Below the pieces are notes generated by a model. The model saw only the letters and a program-made list of their open reading frames with translations. It ran no database searches and had not been told where the DNA came from. A DNA stretch of 64,000 nucleotides from the NCBI RefSeq assembly GCF_964291045.1, contig NZ_OZ197277.1:806001-870000 (forward strand), written 5' to 3'. The position numbers and the translations under genes are program-made. Shown here piece by piece: positions 52,954-62,128 of this stretch. How positions within the stretch are numbered: the stretch's first letter is position 1; each line of letters begins with the position of its first letter. Source of the stretch: PALSA-1444 sp964291045. Its GTDB lineage: Bacteria > Chlamydiota > Chlamydiia > Chlamydiales > Rhabdochlamydiaceae.

Positions 52954-54285
52954 TTATTTTTCTACAGGAATATGAGGCTGTAGTGCGGTTGTTGTTTTTT
53001 CTGAAGGGAACATTCTTGCAACAAGAAATATCCAAACAAGAAGAAGAATAAAGGCAAGCCATGAAAGTGTAGAGACCATATCTGAAAATCCAACCATTTG
53101 CAAAAATAAAATCAAACATGAAGCTAAAGCTTTTGCACTTCGGTAAGCAAACACATCAATGATCGCTTTGGCTTGAAATTTCTCTTCTTGTCTTAGCGGC
53201 ACATAGAGCATTTCTTTAAGGACTCCAAAAATAGAAAAATCAAGCGCTTTAATCACAATAAAGGCAGCAGTCACCATTCCAAAGGAAGGAAATACAATCG
53301 ATCCTGCCATATTAAGGCAAAGAAGAAGCGGCATCGAAAGATGACTTTTCCTGATCCCTAAAAATTGCACCAAAAGAAAGGAGCCAATAATTTGTAAAAT
53401 GAGACTTAGAGAGTTTGCGATTCCAAATACATAACCGCAGTGCTCAGTTCTTGCATCAAGGCTTAAAACAGACTGCTCAAGAGATAAATTAAACTGATAA
53501 TAAATGAGCGTTGTGACAACTTGCATCAGTACGACAATGGAGAGAATAAATCCCAAATATTTGGAGTTTGCAATCAGCTTACACCCTTCTAAAAAGTTGT
53601 TCACTTTCACTTCTTTAGAAGTTTTTTCTTCCACTAATGAATATTTTAACACGTTGTAAAAGCTTAAGCCTAAAACAAGCATGAGCGGAAGACTTGCAAA
53701 GAGGAGATTTTGACTGCCTGCTTTGACGGCAAACTGATCAATAAATTTATTACCACAAGTGGCTCCAAGTCCCCCAAAGGCAAAGAAAAGACCGTAGAGG
53801 TACTTCGCTTCTTGCATTTTAATTGTTGAGTGAATCATCGACCATAGCTGTTGAAAAAGAAGCATGACATACACTTCTTTCCAGATATAAAAAAGAAATG
53901 GAAAGCTGGGGATTTGGGTCATAAAAAAGGCTGCAAAGCCATTCACAACGAGTATAATTCCTAAGATGGTGTAAAACATCTTATAAATCCCAAGTCTTGG
54001 GAGAAACCGATTATAGAGCTCAATGATCAAGAAGTTAAAGGGAACCACTGCAATCCACACATAAGGAAAGACATCACTTCCATATGTTGAGAGGAAGACG
54101 CTATGGCTAATAGGTCTTACAATTCCATAGTCTGCCATAATGCAAAAGCCACATACCATTGCACACAGGATAAATAGCTTTTGCTCTAAGCTATAACTCA
54201 AAATCTTATTTTTTAAATCTTTCCACAACATAAGCAGATTATATCGAGCAGGAGACTTTGATAAAAGGTAAACTCTTCTCTTCAT
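52954..54285 (-). CDS. NTT/MFS-type transporter (ATP/ADP-translocase-related)
   Basis: The 443-residue protein has about twelve hydrophobic helices. The first part (SLEQKLFILCAMVCGFCIMADYGIVRPISHSVFLSTYG) and the later TIKMQEAKYLYGLFFAFGGLGATCGN are typical of the chlamydial and rickettsial nucleotide-transporter-like family. It is shorter and more divergent than true ATP/ADP translocases, so it need not carry nucleotides. It sits in the inner membrane. It is followed at 24 bases by the malic enzyme gene, which suggests a joint function, perhaps uptake of a substrate for central metabolism; the substrate is unknown. An in-frame ATG at codon 19 is a possible alternative start. Confidence 0.7.
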   Translation of the reverse strand: MKRRVYLLSKSPARYNLLMLWKDLKNKILSYSLEQKLFILCAMVCGFCIMADYGIVRPISHSVFLSTYGSDVFPYVWIAVVPFNFLIIELYNRFLPRLGIYKMFYTILGIILVVNGFAAFFMTQIPSFPFLFYIWKEVYVMLLFQQLWSMIHSTIKMQEAKYLYGLFFAFGGLGATCGNKFIDQFAVKAGSQNLLFASLPLMLVLGLSFYNVLKYSLVEEKTSKEVKVNNFLEGCKLIANSKYLGFILSIVVLMQVVTTLIYYQFNLSLEQSVLSLDARTEHCGYVFGIANSLSLILQIIGSFLLVQFLGIRKSHLSMPLLLCLNMAGSIVFPSFGMVTAAFIVIKALDFSIFGVLKEMLYVPLRQEEKFQAKAIIDVFAYRSAKALASCLILFLQMVGFSDMVSTLSWLAFILLLVWIFLVARMFPSEKTTTALQPHIPVEK

Positions 54286-54488
54286 TCATCGTATGCTAGA
54301 TAAGTATCTTATTTCCTTATCTGTGCTACGAGATACCCTCTCTAGAGCAGTACAAAAGAGTTCTTGCTTTTTTAAGTATTCATAGGAATAAAGAGATAGT
54401 GATTATGACGAAGAAATAGTGTATACTCGCAATTAAATGTAATTAAATATTCAATATTTAATTATTTGTTTGAAAAAGAAGAGGTTTC

Positions 54489-56282
54489 ATGGAAATCAAC
54501 AGATCTCAAAAGCTTACAGCTAAAAAAGAAAGCACTACTCCTAGCTCAGAAAAAAGCGTTACCACTTCTTCTGCAATATCAAAAGTTGCAAATGAAGCTC
54601 TTGAATCCAGGAAAAAAACATCCAAGAAAGAACCTGCAACTTTTATAGAGCTAAAAGATCAAGAGAGCCCAAGTTTAACGCCTTCTCAAAGAAGTAGTGA
54701 AACTTCAAGAACAACAACTACTACTAATACAGCAACCTATTCTCAAGAAAGGCTGAAGTCATCAGCTTCTAGTAAAAAGCAACCGTTTGGTGTTCCTCAC
54801 CTCACTGAAAGTAAGGCTGCACCTTTAAAATTCCTTCCCTCTTTAGAGACTTCTAAAAAATCATCTTACTTTGTAAAGATGAAGTCTTTAGGAAAAATCA
54901 CTCCAGTTAAAAATAAACCCTTTACTATCCCCTCTCAATTTTCAGATGATAATTCACCTTCTCTAGCCCCCCCACACTCCTCTTCTTCCCATAAAAAATC
55001 CACTAAGGCTAAATCATCTCTATTTAATAAAAAAATCAAAGCTTCTCACCCATCCGCTCTTCGTTTAAGTTTTAATGACGCAGCAACCATAATTAAAAAT
55101 ATAACCTTGCAATATGGAACTTCTATTGATTTTTCTCTTTCCCAGGCAGACATCATTAAGCAGCTTATCCTATCACTAAAATCGTATCTTAAAAATGAGC
55201 TCATTACAGAAAATTTTATTCATGAGGTTTCTAAAGCTCTAGTAAGTGAGGATCTTAGCTCTTCGGTATTAGCAGCAAATGCAAACCCAAATCCTTATAT
55301 TGATCCGCACCCTTTTCAGGTTATAGAGAGCCTCTCTTTATGTTTAAGCCGGTTGCCTTCAGGTCTTTCTTTCCTTGAAATCATGAAAGAGAGTGCAAAA
55401 TATATGCAAAAGGCTAGGGAAGACTATGAAACCTTATTTCCAATCTCAGAGTTTTTAGAAACAGCACCTAGCGAAAAAATTCAAAAAGTGATTCAAGAGG
55501 GCCCTCTCTATACAGCGTTTGATTGGTTTGAATGTTCAAATGCCAATCCTACCTTTATGATTCTTGGTAATAAAAATGTGACACCTGAGTGGGTTTTCAA
55601 GCCAGCAATTGATAATTCTCAAGATGCTTCTTCTGAGGCCAATGATCTGAAAGATTTTGAGCATTACGCATTTCAAATGAATTACCATCAAAAGTTCCCT
55701 ATACCCGCTGTTTATTTAATAGAAATTAGAGGAGTTAAAGGCGTGATTCAACCTTTTATTCCAGGAGCTGTTCCTTTGCAAAAAATTGAAGATGATCTTT
55801 ACCCCTCACTCACAAATTCTCTACAAAAATTGCTTGTTTTTGATCTTCTCTTTGCAAATCAAGATCGAAGCGGCTCTAATATTTTATTTTTAAAAAAAGA
55901 TGATCAATACACTGCCTATGGTATTGATCATGAGCACTGCATGCACAATTCTAAAGGGTTCTTAAATATCGGTTATCTTGAATCGATAGAAGATCTATGT
56001 GAAAGTGCCTCTTTTTCTACAGCAGATGAAGAGATTCAAGTGCTTTTTTCAGAAGAGTGTTGCAATCGGTATGTTCAAATTTTACAAGAGTGCTTTAAAG
56101 ATAAAAATAATTTAGGCAGTAAGGATGATATTGACCAAGAAAAAATCTGTGACTGGATAACAGATATTGGAAAAATGCTGCGTACATCAAATAAGACAAT
56201 GACTGAGCTTGCTAGTGAAATTAAAGAAAAGTATGAAGAAGGAAATAGCCTAGATGAAGAGGAAAGCTATTTAAATGACTAA
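54489..56282 (+). CDS. PI3/PI4-kinase-like (or HipA-like) effector candidate, 597 aa
   Basis: The first 190 residues are rich in serine, threonine and lysine and look disordered, as in many secreted effectors. The C-terminal half reads like a phosphatidylinositol 3-/4-kinase or HipA-type kinase core: WVFKPAID (near residue 370) can supply the ATP-binding lysine, DLLFANQDRSGSNILF (near 452-467) the catalytic loop with NxDR and the following asparagine, and YGIDHEHCM (near 477) the metal-binding aspartate. The start at 54489 follows GAGG at a suitable distance. There is no signal peptide. Lipid kinase and protein kinase activity are both possible; the fold assignment is from motifs only. Its neighbours are divergent or convergent, so it stands alone. 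Confidence 0.65.
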   Translation: MEINRSQKLTAKKESTTPSSEKSVTTSSAISKVANEALESRKKTSKKEPATFIELKDQESPSLTPSQRSSETSRTTTTTNTATYSQERLKSSASSKKQPFGVPHLTESKAAPLKFLPSLETSKKSSYFVKMKSLGKITPVKNKPFTIPSQFSDDNSPSLAPPHSSSSHKKSTKAKSSLFNKKIKASHPSALRLSFNDAATIIKNITLQYGTSIDFSLSQADIIKQLILSLKSYLKNELITENFIHEVSKALVSEDLSSSVLAANANPNPYIDPHPFQVIESLSLCLSRLPSGLSFLEIMKESAKYMQKAREDYETLFPISEFLETAPSEKIQKVIQEGPLYTAFDWFECSNANPTFMILGNKNVTPEWVFKPAIDNSQDASSEANDLKDFEHYAFQMNYHQKFPIPAVYLIEIRGVKGVIQPFIPGAVPLQKIEDDLYPSLTNSLQKLLVFDLLFANQDRSGSNILFLKKDDQYTAYGIDHEHCMHNSKGFLNIGYLESIEDLCESASFSTADEEIQVLFSEECCNRYVQILQECFKDKNNLGSKDDIDQEKICDWITDIGKMLRTSNKTMTELASEIKEKYEEGNSLDEEESYLND

Positions 56283-56303
56283 ATAAATCCTTCACTCATA
56301 TAA

Positions 56304-56337
56304 GGCTATTTTCTTTTTAAGATTAAAGAAAATAGCC
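56304..56337. terminator. hairpin between convergent genes
   Basis: GGCTATTTTCTTT (56304-56316) pairs perfectly with AAAGAAAATAGCC (56325-56337) around an 8-nt loop. It lies between the kinase-like gene and the unknown minus-strand gene. Confidence 0.65.
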
Positions 56338-56361
56338 CGAGAGATCTCAAAAAATTTTGAG

Positions 56362-56934
56362 TTATACTTTTTTATCTATCAGAGGCTCTCTTTTTGTCTT
56401 AAAATGAGAGGGTATGAAAGGTTTAGCTGCTGGAATTTTATGCACTTTTTGATGAAGAGGATGAATATCTGGTTGCTGAGTAGTACCCTCTTCTTGAACA
56501 TCCACACGTTCTTGGATTTGCTCCCAAAATGTCATATTCTTGGATTCAGCAATATCGATATCTTTCTCTAATTGAAGAGAGACTTTTTTCATCCCCTCTT
56601 CTTTTTTCTTTTTCTCTGAATCTGCATCAATATATTGATCAGGAGAACTCCAATAACAACTTTGAGGAACAAGTTCTCCTTCACAAAGCACTTTTTCAAA
56701 TATTTGGGTAAAAAAATGAGGATCTTGTTCTAAATCTGTGAGATGAAGAGTGAATTTTTTCTTTGCAATCATTTCTTCTGTTCTCAAATCTTGAGGAACG
56801 CCAATTCCCGAAAGTTTAATGCGATTTTTAAGCCTTGAATAGAGAATTTCAGTGGTCCGAGTTTGATCATCACCCGTGATGATTTTGGCTTGAACTTCAA
56901 AATTATGTTTACTAACCAATAACCTAATTTCCAT
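56362..56934 (-). CDS. hypothetical protein, 190 aa
   Basis: I chose ATG 56934 because GGAG lies six bases before it; the frame is open for 17 more codons upstream to an ATG at 56985. The protein is hydrophilic, without signal peptide or membrane helix. The first 75 residues look like alternating strand and helix (IRLLVSKHNFEVQAKIITG), the middle has a lysine/glutamate run (SEKKKKEEGMKK), and the end is basic and proline-containing. I do not recognise a family. It is convergent with the kinase-like gene and could be an effector or its partner, but nothing shows this. Confidence 0.5.
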   Translation of the reverse strand: MEIRLLVSKHNFEVQAKIITGDDQTRTTEILYSRLKNRIKLSGIGVPQDLRTEEMIAKKKFTLHLTDLEQDPHFFTQIFEKVLCEGELVPQSCYWSSPDQYIDADSEKKKKEEGMKKVSLQLEKDIDIAESKNMTFWEQIQERVDVQEEGTTQQPDIHPLHQKVHKIPAAKPFIPSHFKTKREPLIDKKV

Positions 56935-57357
56935 TAAAAACTCCATACTGTTTTGATTTGATGTTAATGAATAAAGACATTCCATTCAATCAAATACCCT
57001 CGCTTTCAATTAGTATTATTACAAAGCACTCTTTTTATATATTTATTTCATAAGAAACCTCTCTATTTTATGATTTAAAAAATCATAAAGTGGGGGATTT
57101 TTTTCCTAAAACGGAAAGGGAGAAAGCCTTTTAAGAAAAATCTAGATTCTCAATAGAGAGAGTTCTCCCTTTTTAACCCATGCCATTTTTTTGATAAAAA
57201 ATCTGATTAAAAGACGTAAAAACAGCAACTTACGCTCTCTTTTACGGTTTTTTTAAGAGAAAAACTAAACCTCTTTTGACATAAAGCCATCAATCTTGCT
57301 ACGTTTAATAGTTTAGATGAGAAGAGAAACTCTGTCATTTTGCTTAAGAGGTAACTT
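56935..57357. other. A/T-rich intergenic region with two stem-loops
   Basis: The region holds a 10-bp hairpin (TTTATGATTT at 57067-57076 with its partner at 57080-57089) and a longer inverted repeat with arms AAAGGGAGAA (57115-57124) and TTCTCCCTTT (57163-57172). They may end transcripts or mark leaders. No gene is recognised; the frame on the minus strand near 57207-57407 looks accidental. Confidence 0.4.
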
Positions 57358-57942
57358 GTGCGCGGTATTTTCCTTGATACAGAGACTAATGGATTGAACT
57401 TCTTCATCCATAAAGTCCTAGAGATTGCTTTTAAAATTGTTGATCTCTCAACAGGAGATGTTTTAGATCAATACTCAACGATCATTAAGCACCCTTTAAA
57501 TATTTGGGAATTAAGCGATCCTGATAGCCTTGAAGTTAATGGCTTTACTTATGAGATGATGATGCAAGGCATTCTCCCCGCGAAAGCTTCTCTTGAAATC
57601 ACACAATTATTACAAAAAAATCGTATCCACCGTGATAATGCCGTTTTTATTTGTCAAAACCCCTCTTTTGATAGAGTGTTTTTTTCCCAGTTGATTGACC
57701 CATCGATTCAAGAAAACTTTAAATGGCCTTACTACTGGCTTGATATGGCATCGATGTATTGGACACTAGCTATTCAAGCAGGCGCTTTTAATGCAGCTCA
57801 ACTGCCGTGGAAAACAGGCTTTTCAAAAAATAAAATTGCAGCTGTATATCATCTTCCCCCTGAAGAAAACCCTCACCGCGCCATGAATGGAGTGGATCAC
57901 TTACTTCTTTGCTATCAAAAAGTAGTCGGCTTTTCAGCTTAA
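57358..57942 (+). CDS. DEDDh 3'-5' exonuclease (DnaQ-like)
   Basis: The protein of 194 residues has the acidic motifs of DnaQ-type exonucleases: FLDTETNG (first D and E), NPSFDRVFF (second D) and HRAMNGVDH, the HxxxxD motif that defines the DEDDh group. It starts with GTG at 57358. It could be the proofreading subunit epsilon of DNA polymerase III, which Chlamydiae have in more than one copy, or an RNase T/oligoribonuclease-like enzyme; the family cannot be narrowed by eye. All catalytic residues are kept. The gene appears to be transcribed alone, before cdaA. Confidence 0.8.
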   Translation: MRGIFLDTETNGLNFFIHKVLEIAFKIVDLSTGDVLDQYSTIIKHPLNIWELSDPDSLEVNGFTYEMMMQGILPAKASLEITQLLQKNRIHRDNAVFICQNPSFDRVFFSQLIDPSIQENFKWPYYWLDMASMYWTLAIQAGAFNAAQLPWKTGFSKNKIAAVYHLPPEENPHRAMNGVDHLLLCYQKVVGFSA

Positions 57943-58120
57943 TTCCCTTGTTTTACATCAAAGTTTTCCCTCTCTTCTTTTTAGATCTTATTTAATTGAT
58001 TTTTATATTCATTACCAAGTAGAATAAGACACTAAATTGGTCTTTTAAAAGAGCTTCTTGGATCCCATTGATTATAAGTTAGTCTCTCTCTAAAATGAGC
58101 TTACCTGTTAAATAAATAGC

Positions 58121-58918
58121 ATGAACATCATCGATATTCTTACACCTTTGATTGAGATTGGCGTGATCGCCTTCATCCTGAACTACCTGTTGTCCTTTTT
58201 CTGGAATACAAGGTCCATGGATCTTTTGATTGGAGTTCTTGCCTTTTTTATTATTTTTGCCATCAGCTCCGTTTTAGGGCTCCCAGTTCTTTATACTATC
58301 ATGACAAACCTGGCAAATATTGCAGCAGTGGGTCTTGTGATCATTTTTCAACCAGAACTTAGAGTAGCTCTTTCTAAGCTCAGTGTTAAAGGTAAGCGTT
58401 ACCGTGAAATTACAGCGTTTGATAAGTTTCTAGATCAACTCACCAACTCGATCTATAAACTATCTGAAAAAAAGATGGGAGCTTTAGTCGCTCTAGAATA
58501 TACCGATAGGTTAGATGATTTTGCGCAAAAAGCTGTAATGCTTAATGCCAATTTTTCTTCAGAGCTTTTAGAAACAATCTTTTCTCCTTCAACTCCTTTA
58601 CATGATGGAGCTGTCATCATTAGAGAAATGACAATTGTAGCAGCTGCTGTCATTTTACCTCTTGCCAATGAAATGATTGAAGTGTCAAGTTCCATGGGAA
58701 CACGTCACAGAGCAGCACTTGGTATTTCTCAAACAACCAATGCCCTTGTGATTGCTATCTCTGAAGAAACAGGAAAAGTCTCTCTTGCAAGAGATGGGGT
58801 GATTTCAAGAGGTGTAAAAATCAATCAGTTTAAAGGGATACTTCACAGCATTTACAGCTCTTCTGCAATGAAGCCTAAACGTAAACGTTCTCGTATTAAA
58901 GAATGGATGGGATTTTAA
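58121..58918 (+). CDS. cdaA: diadenylate cyclase CdaA (YbbP/DisA-domain)
   Basis: The enzyme joins two ATP into cyclic di-AMP. The N-terminal 80 residues contain three membrane helices, followed by the DAC domain with its two signatures, LHDGAVI (DGA) and MGTRHRAALG (RHR). The 265-residue length is that of CdaA. The stop shares a base with the ATG of the following YbbR-domain gene, so the two are coupled, as in the cdaA-cdaR pair of other bacteria; Chlamydia keeps the same order next to htrB. Cyclic di-AMP made by chlamydiae is known to be sensed by host STING. Confidence 0.93.
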   Translation: MNIIDILTPLIEIGVIAFILNYLLSFFWNTRSMDLLIGVLAFFIIFAISSVLGLPVLYTIMTNLANIAAVGLVIIFQPELRVALSKLSVKGKRYREITAFDKFLDQLTNSIYKLSEKKMGALVALEYTDRLDDFAQKAVMLNANFSSELLETIFSPSTPLHDGAVIIREMTIVAAAVILPLANEMIEVSSSMGTRHRAALGISQTTNALVIAISEETGKVSLARDGVISRGVKINQFKGILHSIYSSSAMKPKRKRSRIKEWMGF

Positions 58919-60159
58919 TGGATTTTTTACGCTCTCTTTTTTTTGATCATTGGCAAAGAAAACTCATTTCTCTCATGCTAACAGCAGCTCTTTGGATTCT
59001 TGTAAATGAATCTCTCACAACGACCAAAACACTTGAAAACATCGCTGTTAGGCTCATTAATATTCCTGAAGGGATGACAGTTGATGGACTTCTTCCTAAT
59101 AATATGCTTTTAAACCGGATACCGCTCACCTTATACGGCAATAAAAACATCTTAAAAGACTTAACATCAAACGATTTAGAAGTGGTTCTTGATGCAACAG
59201 ATAAATCTGATGAATGGACTGCGATGATTTCAAGTAAAAATCTCGTTTCCCTCAATCCTGATGTCGATCTTTCTAAAGCCATTAAAAGAATCCTTAACCA
59301 AAGGTTTTCTGTTTCATTTACAAGGCTTGTCACAGAAAAAATCCCTATTATTGTCACCCATCCCATTGGAGAAGCTCCTAGAGACTATCAATTTTTAGAT
59401 GTTTGGCCTTATAGACTATCCATTACAGTGAGTGGCCCGGAAGAAAAAATTAAGCAGATTAAAGCTAAAGGCGTGAACCTTACCTTTAACCTAAATGATA
59501 TCACCCGGATGAATCTTGATGAGGCCACAACCACTTCTGATGAAGTGTCTTTCATTGTTCCAAACGCTTGGAAAGAAATCATTCTCCCCTCTATTTCTGA
59601 TCGGCCTCTTGTCATCGATGATCCTCAAGCTCAAGAGCTCAGAATTGACTTTGTAAAATCTGATTTTCATGCGATTGCAAAGCCTATCCCCATTGCTCTT
59701 TTTTTCCCCATCGAACATAGCCACTATCTCAATCCTGATATGTACTCGATTGCAACAAGCGGACTCATTGAAAGAGTTCACGGTATCTATATGATCCGTG
59801 GCCCTCTTTTTATCAAAGGCGCTAGCCGGTTATTTGTAGAGCTTGTTCAAGAAATGCTTCAGATCTCGATCTTAGTGCACCCCAAGCAACATAAGCTCGA
59901 TTGGTGTGTCCAATGCCAAAACCATAGAGTGATTGAAGATAAATATGTCTCTGTTTTGCTCTCTGATGAAGAACTGAGATACGAAGATCCGAATTTTTCT
60001 AAACAAAGAGAAGAGTATTTACGCAACCGTTTTCGTAGCTATATGAACCGGTTTCAAATCTTTAAATCTCAAACAGAAAAACTCAATCTTGCGATCGAGC
60101 TTGACCACAAACATATCTGTATTCAAGATGTATCTAGTGAAAAAGTTGCTGCGCATTAA
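58918..60159 (+). CDS. cdaR: YbbR-domain protein, probable CdaA regulator CdaR
   Basis: The protein of 413 residues begins with one membrane helix (KLISLMLTAALWILVNES), continues with YbbR-type repeats outside the membrane (VRLINIPEGMTVDGLLP, LDVWPYRLSITVSGPEEKIKQI), and has a C-terminal part without a recognised domain. In Firmicutes the corresponding CdaR binds and tunes CdaA. I chose ATG 58918, which overlaps the cdaA stop (TAATG), instead of an in-frame ATG at 58903 inside cdaA. The operon may continue into htrB, 108 bases downstream. Confidence 0.82.
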   Translation: MDFLRSLFFDHWQRKLISLMLTAALWILVNESLTTTKTLENIAVRLINIPEGMTVDGLLPNNMLLNRIPLTLYGNKNILKDLTSNDLEVVLDATDKSDEWTAMISSKNLVSLNPDVDLSKAIKRILNQRFSVSFTRLVTEKIPIIVTHPIGEAPRDYQFLDVWPYRLSITVSGPEEKIKQIKAKGVNLTFNLNDITRMNLDEATTTSDEVSFIVPNAWKEIILPSISDRPLVIDDPQAQELRIDFVKSDFHAIAKPIPIALFFPIEHSHYLNPDMYSIATSGLIERVHGIYMIRGPLFIKGASRLFVELVQEMLQISILVHPKQHKLDWCVQCQNHRVIEDKYVSVLLSDEELRYEDPNFSKQREEYLRNRFRSYMNRFQIFKSQTEKLNLAIELDHKHICIQDVSSEKVAAH

Positions 60160-60267
60160 GTTTTTCTTTTTTCAAAAGAAAGTTTGTTTTATAGACCTAG
60201 GCAGCAAACAAGAGCGCATTTACTTAAATGTCACTCCTCTAGATGCTTCCTTATACTTTGAAAAGCT

Positions 60268-61461
60268 ATGCTTTGGATAAACTACGCTCTCTTTCGTCTT
60301 GTTGCCTTTCCTTTGCAATTTTTGCCCTACCCCGTGCTTCATTTTCTTGGAAAACAAGTGGGAAGGCTTCTTTACTACTACCCTAAATACCGTAAACGGT
60401 CGCTCTCTAATCTAGCGCTTGCCTCCTCTTTAAACCTCAAAAATGATGAGATTATCCTTCTTGCAAAACAGTCTCTTCAAAACCTTGCCATTACCGCATT
60501 AGAGTACCCAAGGCTTTATCGTGATAAAGCTATTATTAATGCCTTTTGTGATAATTCTGAAACGGTGAGTCACTTGATTCATCAAGGGAAAGGGGTGATT
60601 TTTTTCTGTGGCCATCAAGCAAATTGGGAAATACTTTTTCTAGAGGGAACTTACCGTATGCCAGGTGTGGCAATTGGAAGACCCATTCAAAATCACCTCC
60701 TTTATGAGTGGATCTTAACGCTTCGTCAAAAATTTGGAGGTGTGATCATCCCTCCAAAGAAGGCGTATAAAGCAAGTCTTCAAGCGTTAAAAGCGGGGAA
60801 ATTTTTAGGCATTGTGGGAGATCAAAGTATGCCAAGTTCTAGCTTTTATTCCTCTTTTTTAGGAAGAAGAGCCTATACCTCTAATCTTCCAGCACTTCTT
60901 TCTGAACGCACCGGCTCCCCTATCATTGTAGCTACCATTAAACGGGAAAAATACCACTACCGCATTCACTATAGTGATCCGATTTTTCCAGAAGGCGATC
61001 CCTCTTTACAAATGAAAGCGGTGCTAGATCTATTTGAAAAAAGTATCTTAGAAACGCCTAGTGAATGGCTCTGGATTCATAATAGATGGAAACAGCCTCG
61101 TTTAGAAGGGCTCACGCCCTCTTGCAGATCAGATTCTCTTGTCATCATTTTTAAAGAAGAGATCTCACTTCAAGAATACGCTCTTCATCTCCGCACACTT
61201 TACCCTACAGAACAACTCACTATTTTTGTTCCAGCTCACCTCTACTTTACACATGAATCGATTGAAGTGATCCCTTATCATCACATCCGTGATATTTTGC
61301 AAAAAGATTACAGATTTAAACTCCTCATTGATTTTACGAATAACCCCCTAATACACCGTCACTACAAACGGCTGAGCGTTCAAAAAGTGCTCCAATTTAA
61401 ACACCCTAAGGAATTTTTTCATTATGCCTTCCCATCGCTTTTTCCTTCCTCAGCCCTTTAA
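60268..61461 (+). CDS. htrB: lipid A biosynthesis acyltransferase (LpxL/HtrB family) with C-terminal extension
   Basis: The enzyme adds a secondary acyl chain to lipid A at the inner membrane. The N-terminus has a hydrophobic anchor (LVAFPLQFLPYPVLHFLG), the catalytic HxxxxE motif is GHQANWEILF near residue 116, and GDQSMPSSSF, WLWIHNRWK complete the family pattern. The domain ends near residue 285. About 110 extra residues follow (starting DSLVIIFKEE), which are not part of the usual 300-residue enzyme and resemble a Rossmann-like fold. The order cdaA-cdaR-htrB is the one known from Chlamydia. The 3' end overlaps rsmE by 38 bases. Confidence 0.88.
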   Translation: MLWINYALFRLVAFPLQFLPYPVLHFLGKQVGRLLYYYPKYRKRSLSNLALASSLNLKNDEIILLAKQSLQNLAITALEYPRLYRDKAIINAFCDNSETVSHLIHQGKGVIFFCGHQANWEILFLEGTYRMPGVAIGRPIQNHLLYEWILTLRQKFGGVIIPPKKAYKASLQALKAGKFLGIVGDQSMPSSSFYSSFLGRRAYTSNLPALLSERTGSPIIVATIKREKYHYRIHYSDPIFPEGDPSLQMKAVLDLFEKSILETPSEWLWIHNRWKQPRLEGLTPSCRSDSLVIIFKEEISLQEYALHLRTLYPTEQLTIFVPAHLYFTHESIEVIPYHHIRDILQKDYRFKLLIDFTNNPLIHRHYKRLSVQKVLQFKHPKEFFHYAFPSLFPSSAL

Positions 61462-62128
61462 CCAAGAAAAACTCCTTCTCACCTTTGAAGAGTCTCACCA
61501 TCTTCAAAATGTGATGAAAGTAAGACAAGGAGAATCTGTTGAAATCGTCAACGGAATGGGTTTTTTAGCTCAAGGTAGAGTAGAGATGCTAGATAAATCT
61601 GGAACAACAATCTGTTTAATGAAACAAAGCTTTACTCCCAAGGGCCCCTATGAGCTTATTTTAGCCCAAGCACTCATTAGGCCCTCTCTTCTTGACTGGG
61701 TAATTGAAAAAGGGACAGAGCTAGGCGTCACGCAATTTTGGCTCTATCCAGGAGAGTGTAGTGAAAAAAAAGAGCTTTCAGCTCAGCAATTAGAAAGGCT
61801 TCATCATTTGATGATTGGAGCGCTTAAACAGTCAGGAAGACTCTACCTTCCTCAAATTCAGTTAAAAGATCCCCTCTCTTATTGGAAAAAACCCGGTGAT
61901 CTTCTCTTATTTGGATCTTTAACCCCTCAAGCAGTGAGACTAGAGCCTGTTATGGATTCCTCTGTGATCATCGCCATTGGGCCTGAAAAAGGGTTTTCTC
62001 ATCACGAAGAGAAGATTTTACACCGGCAGCTTGGAGGAAAAGGCATTCAGCTTCATACAAACACCTTAAGAACAGAAACAGCTGCTATTTGCGCTCTTTC
62101 TCTTCTATCGTATGCGATGAAGCTATAG
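61424..62128 (+). CDS. rsmE: 16S rRNA m3U1498 methyltransferase
   Basis: RsmE methylates N3 of U1498 in 16S rRNA with S-adenosylmethionine. The 234-residue protein begins with SHRFFLPQ and ESHHLQNVMKVRQGE, the family's PUA-like domain. The SPOUT knot follows: ALIRPSLLDWVIEKGTELGVTQF, IAIGPEKGFSHHEEKIL and LRTETAAICALSLL. The gene starts inside the 3' end of htrB and ends six bases inside the 3' end of pyk on the opposite strand, so it is the last gene of the cdaA-cdaR-htrB-rsmE series. Confidence 0.95.
   Translation: MPSHRFFLPQPFNQEKLLLTFEESHHLQNVMKVRQGESVEIVNGMGFLAQGRVEMLDKSGTTICLMKQSFTPKGPYELILAQALIRPSLLDWVIEKGTELGVTQFWLYPGECSEKKELSAQQLERLHHLMIGALKQSGRLYLPQIQLKDPLSYWKKPGDLLLFGSLTPQAVRLEPVMDSSVIIAIGPEKGFSHHEEKILHRQLGGKGIQLHTNTLRTETAAICALSLLSYAMKL

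Noticed and set aside
57207..57407. A 66-codon minus-strand frame before the DnaQ-like gene
   Set aside because: It overlaps the start of the exonuclease gene and has no recognisable content or ribosome site.
58947..59366. A 139-codon minus-strand frame opposite cdaR
   Set aside because: It is opposite a gene with a membrane helix and YbbR repeats in conserved operon order; no motif is visible in it.
60128..60280. A 50-codon frame between cdaR and htrB (starting MYLVKKLLRIKFFFF)
   Set aside because: It overlaps the cdaR end and the htrB start, has no ribosome site, and the low-complexity K/F start looks like A/T-rich chance.
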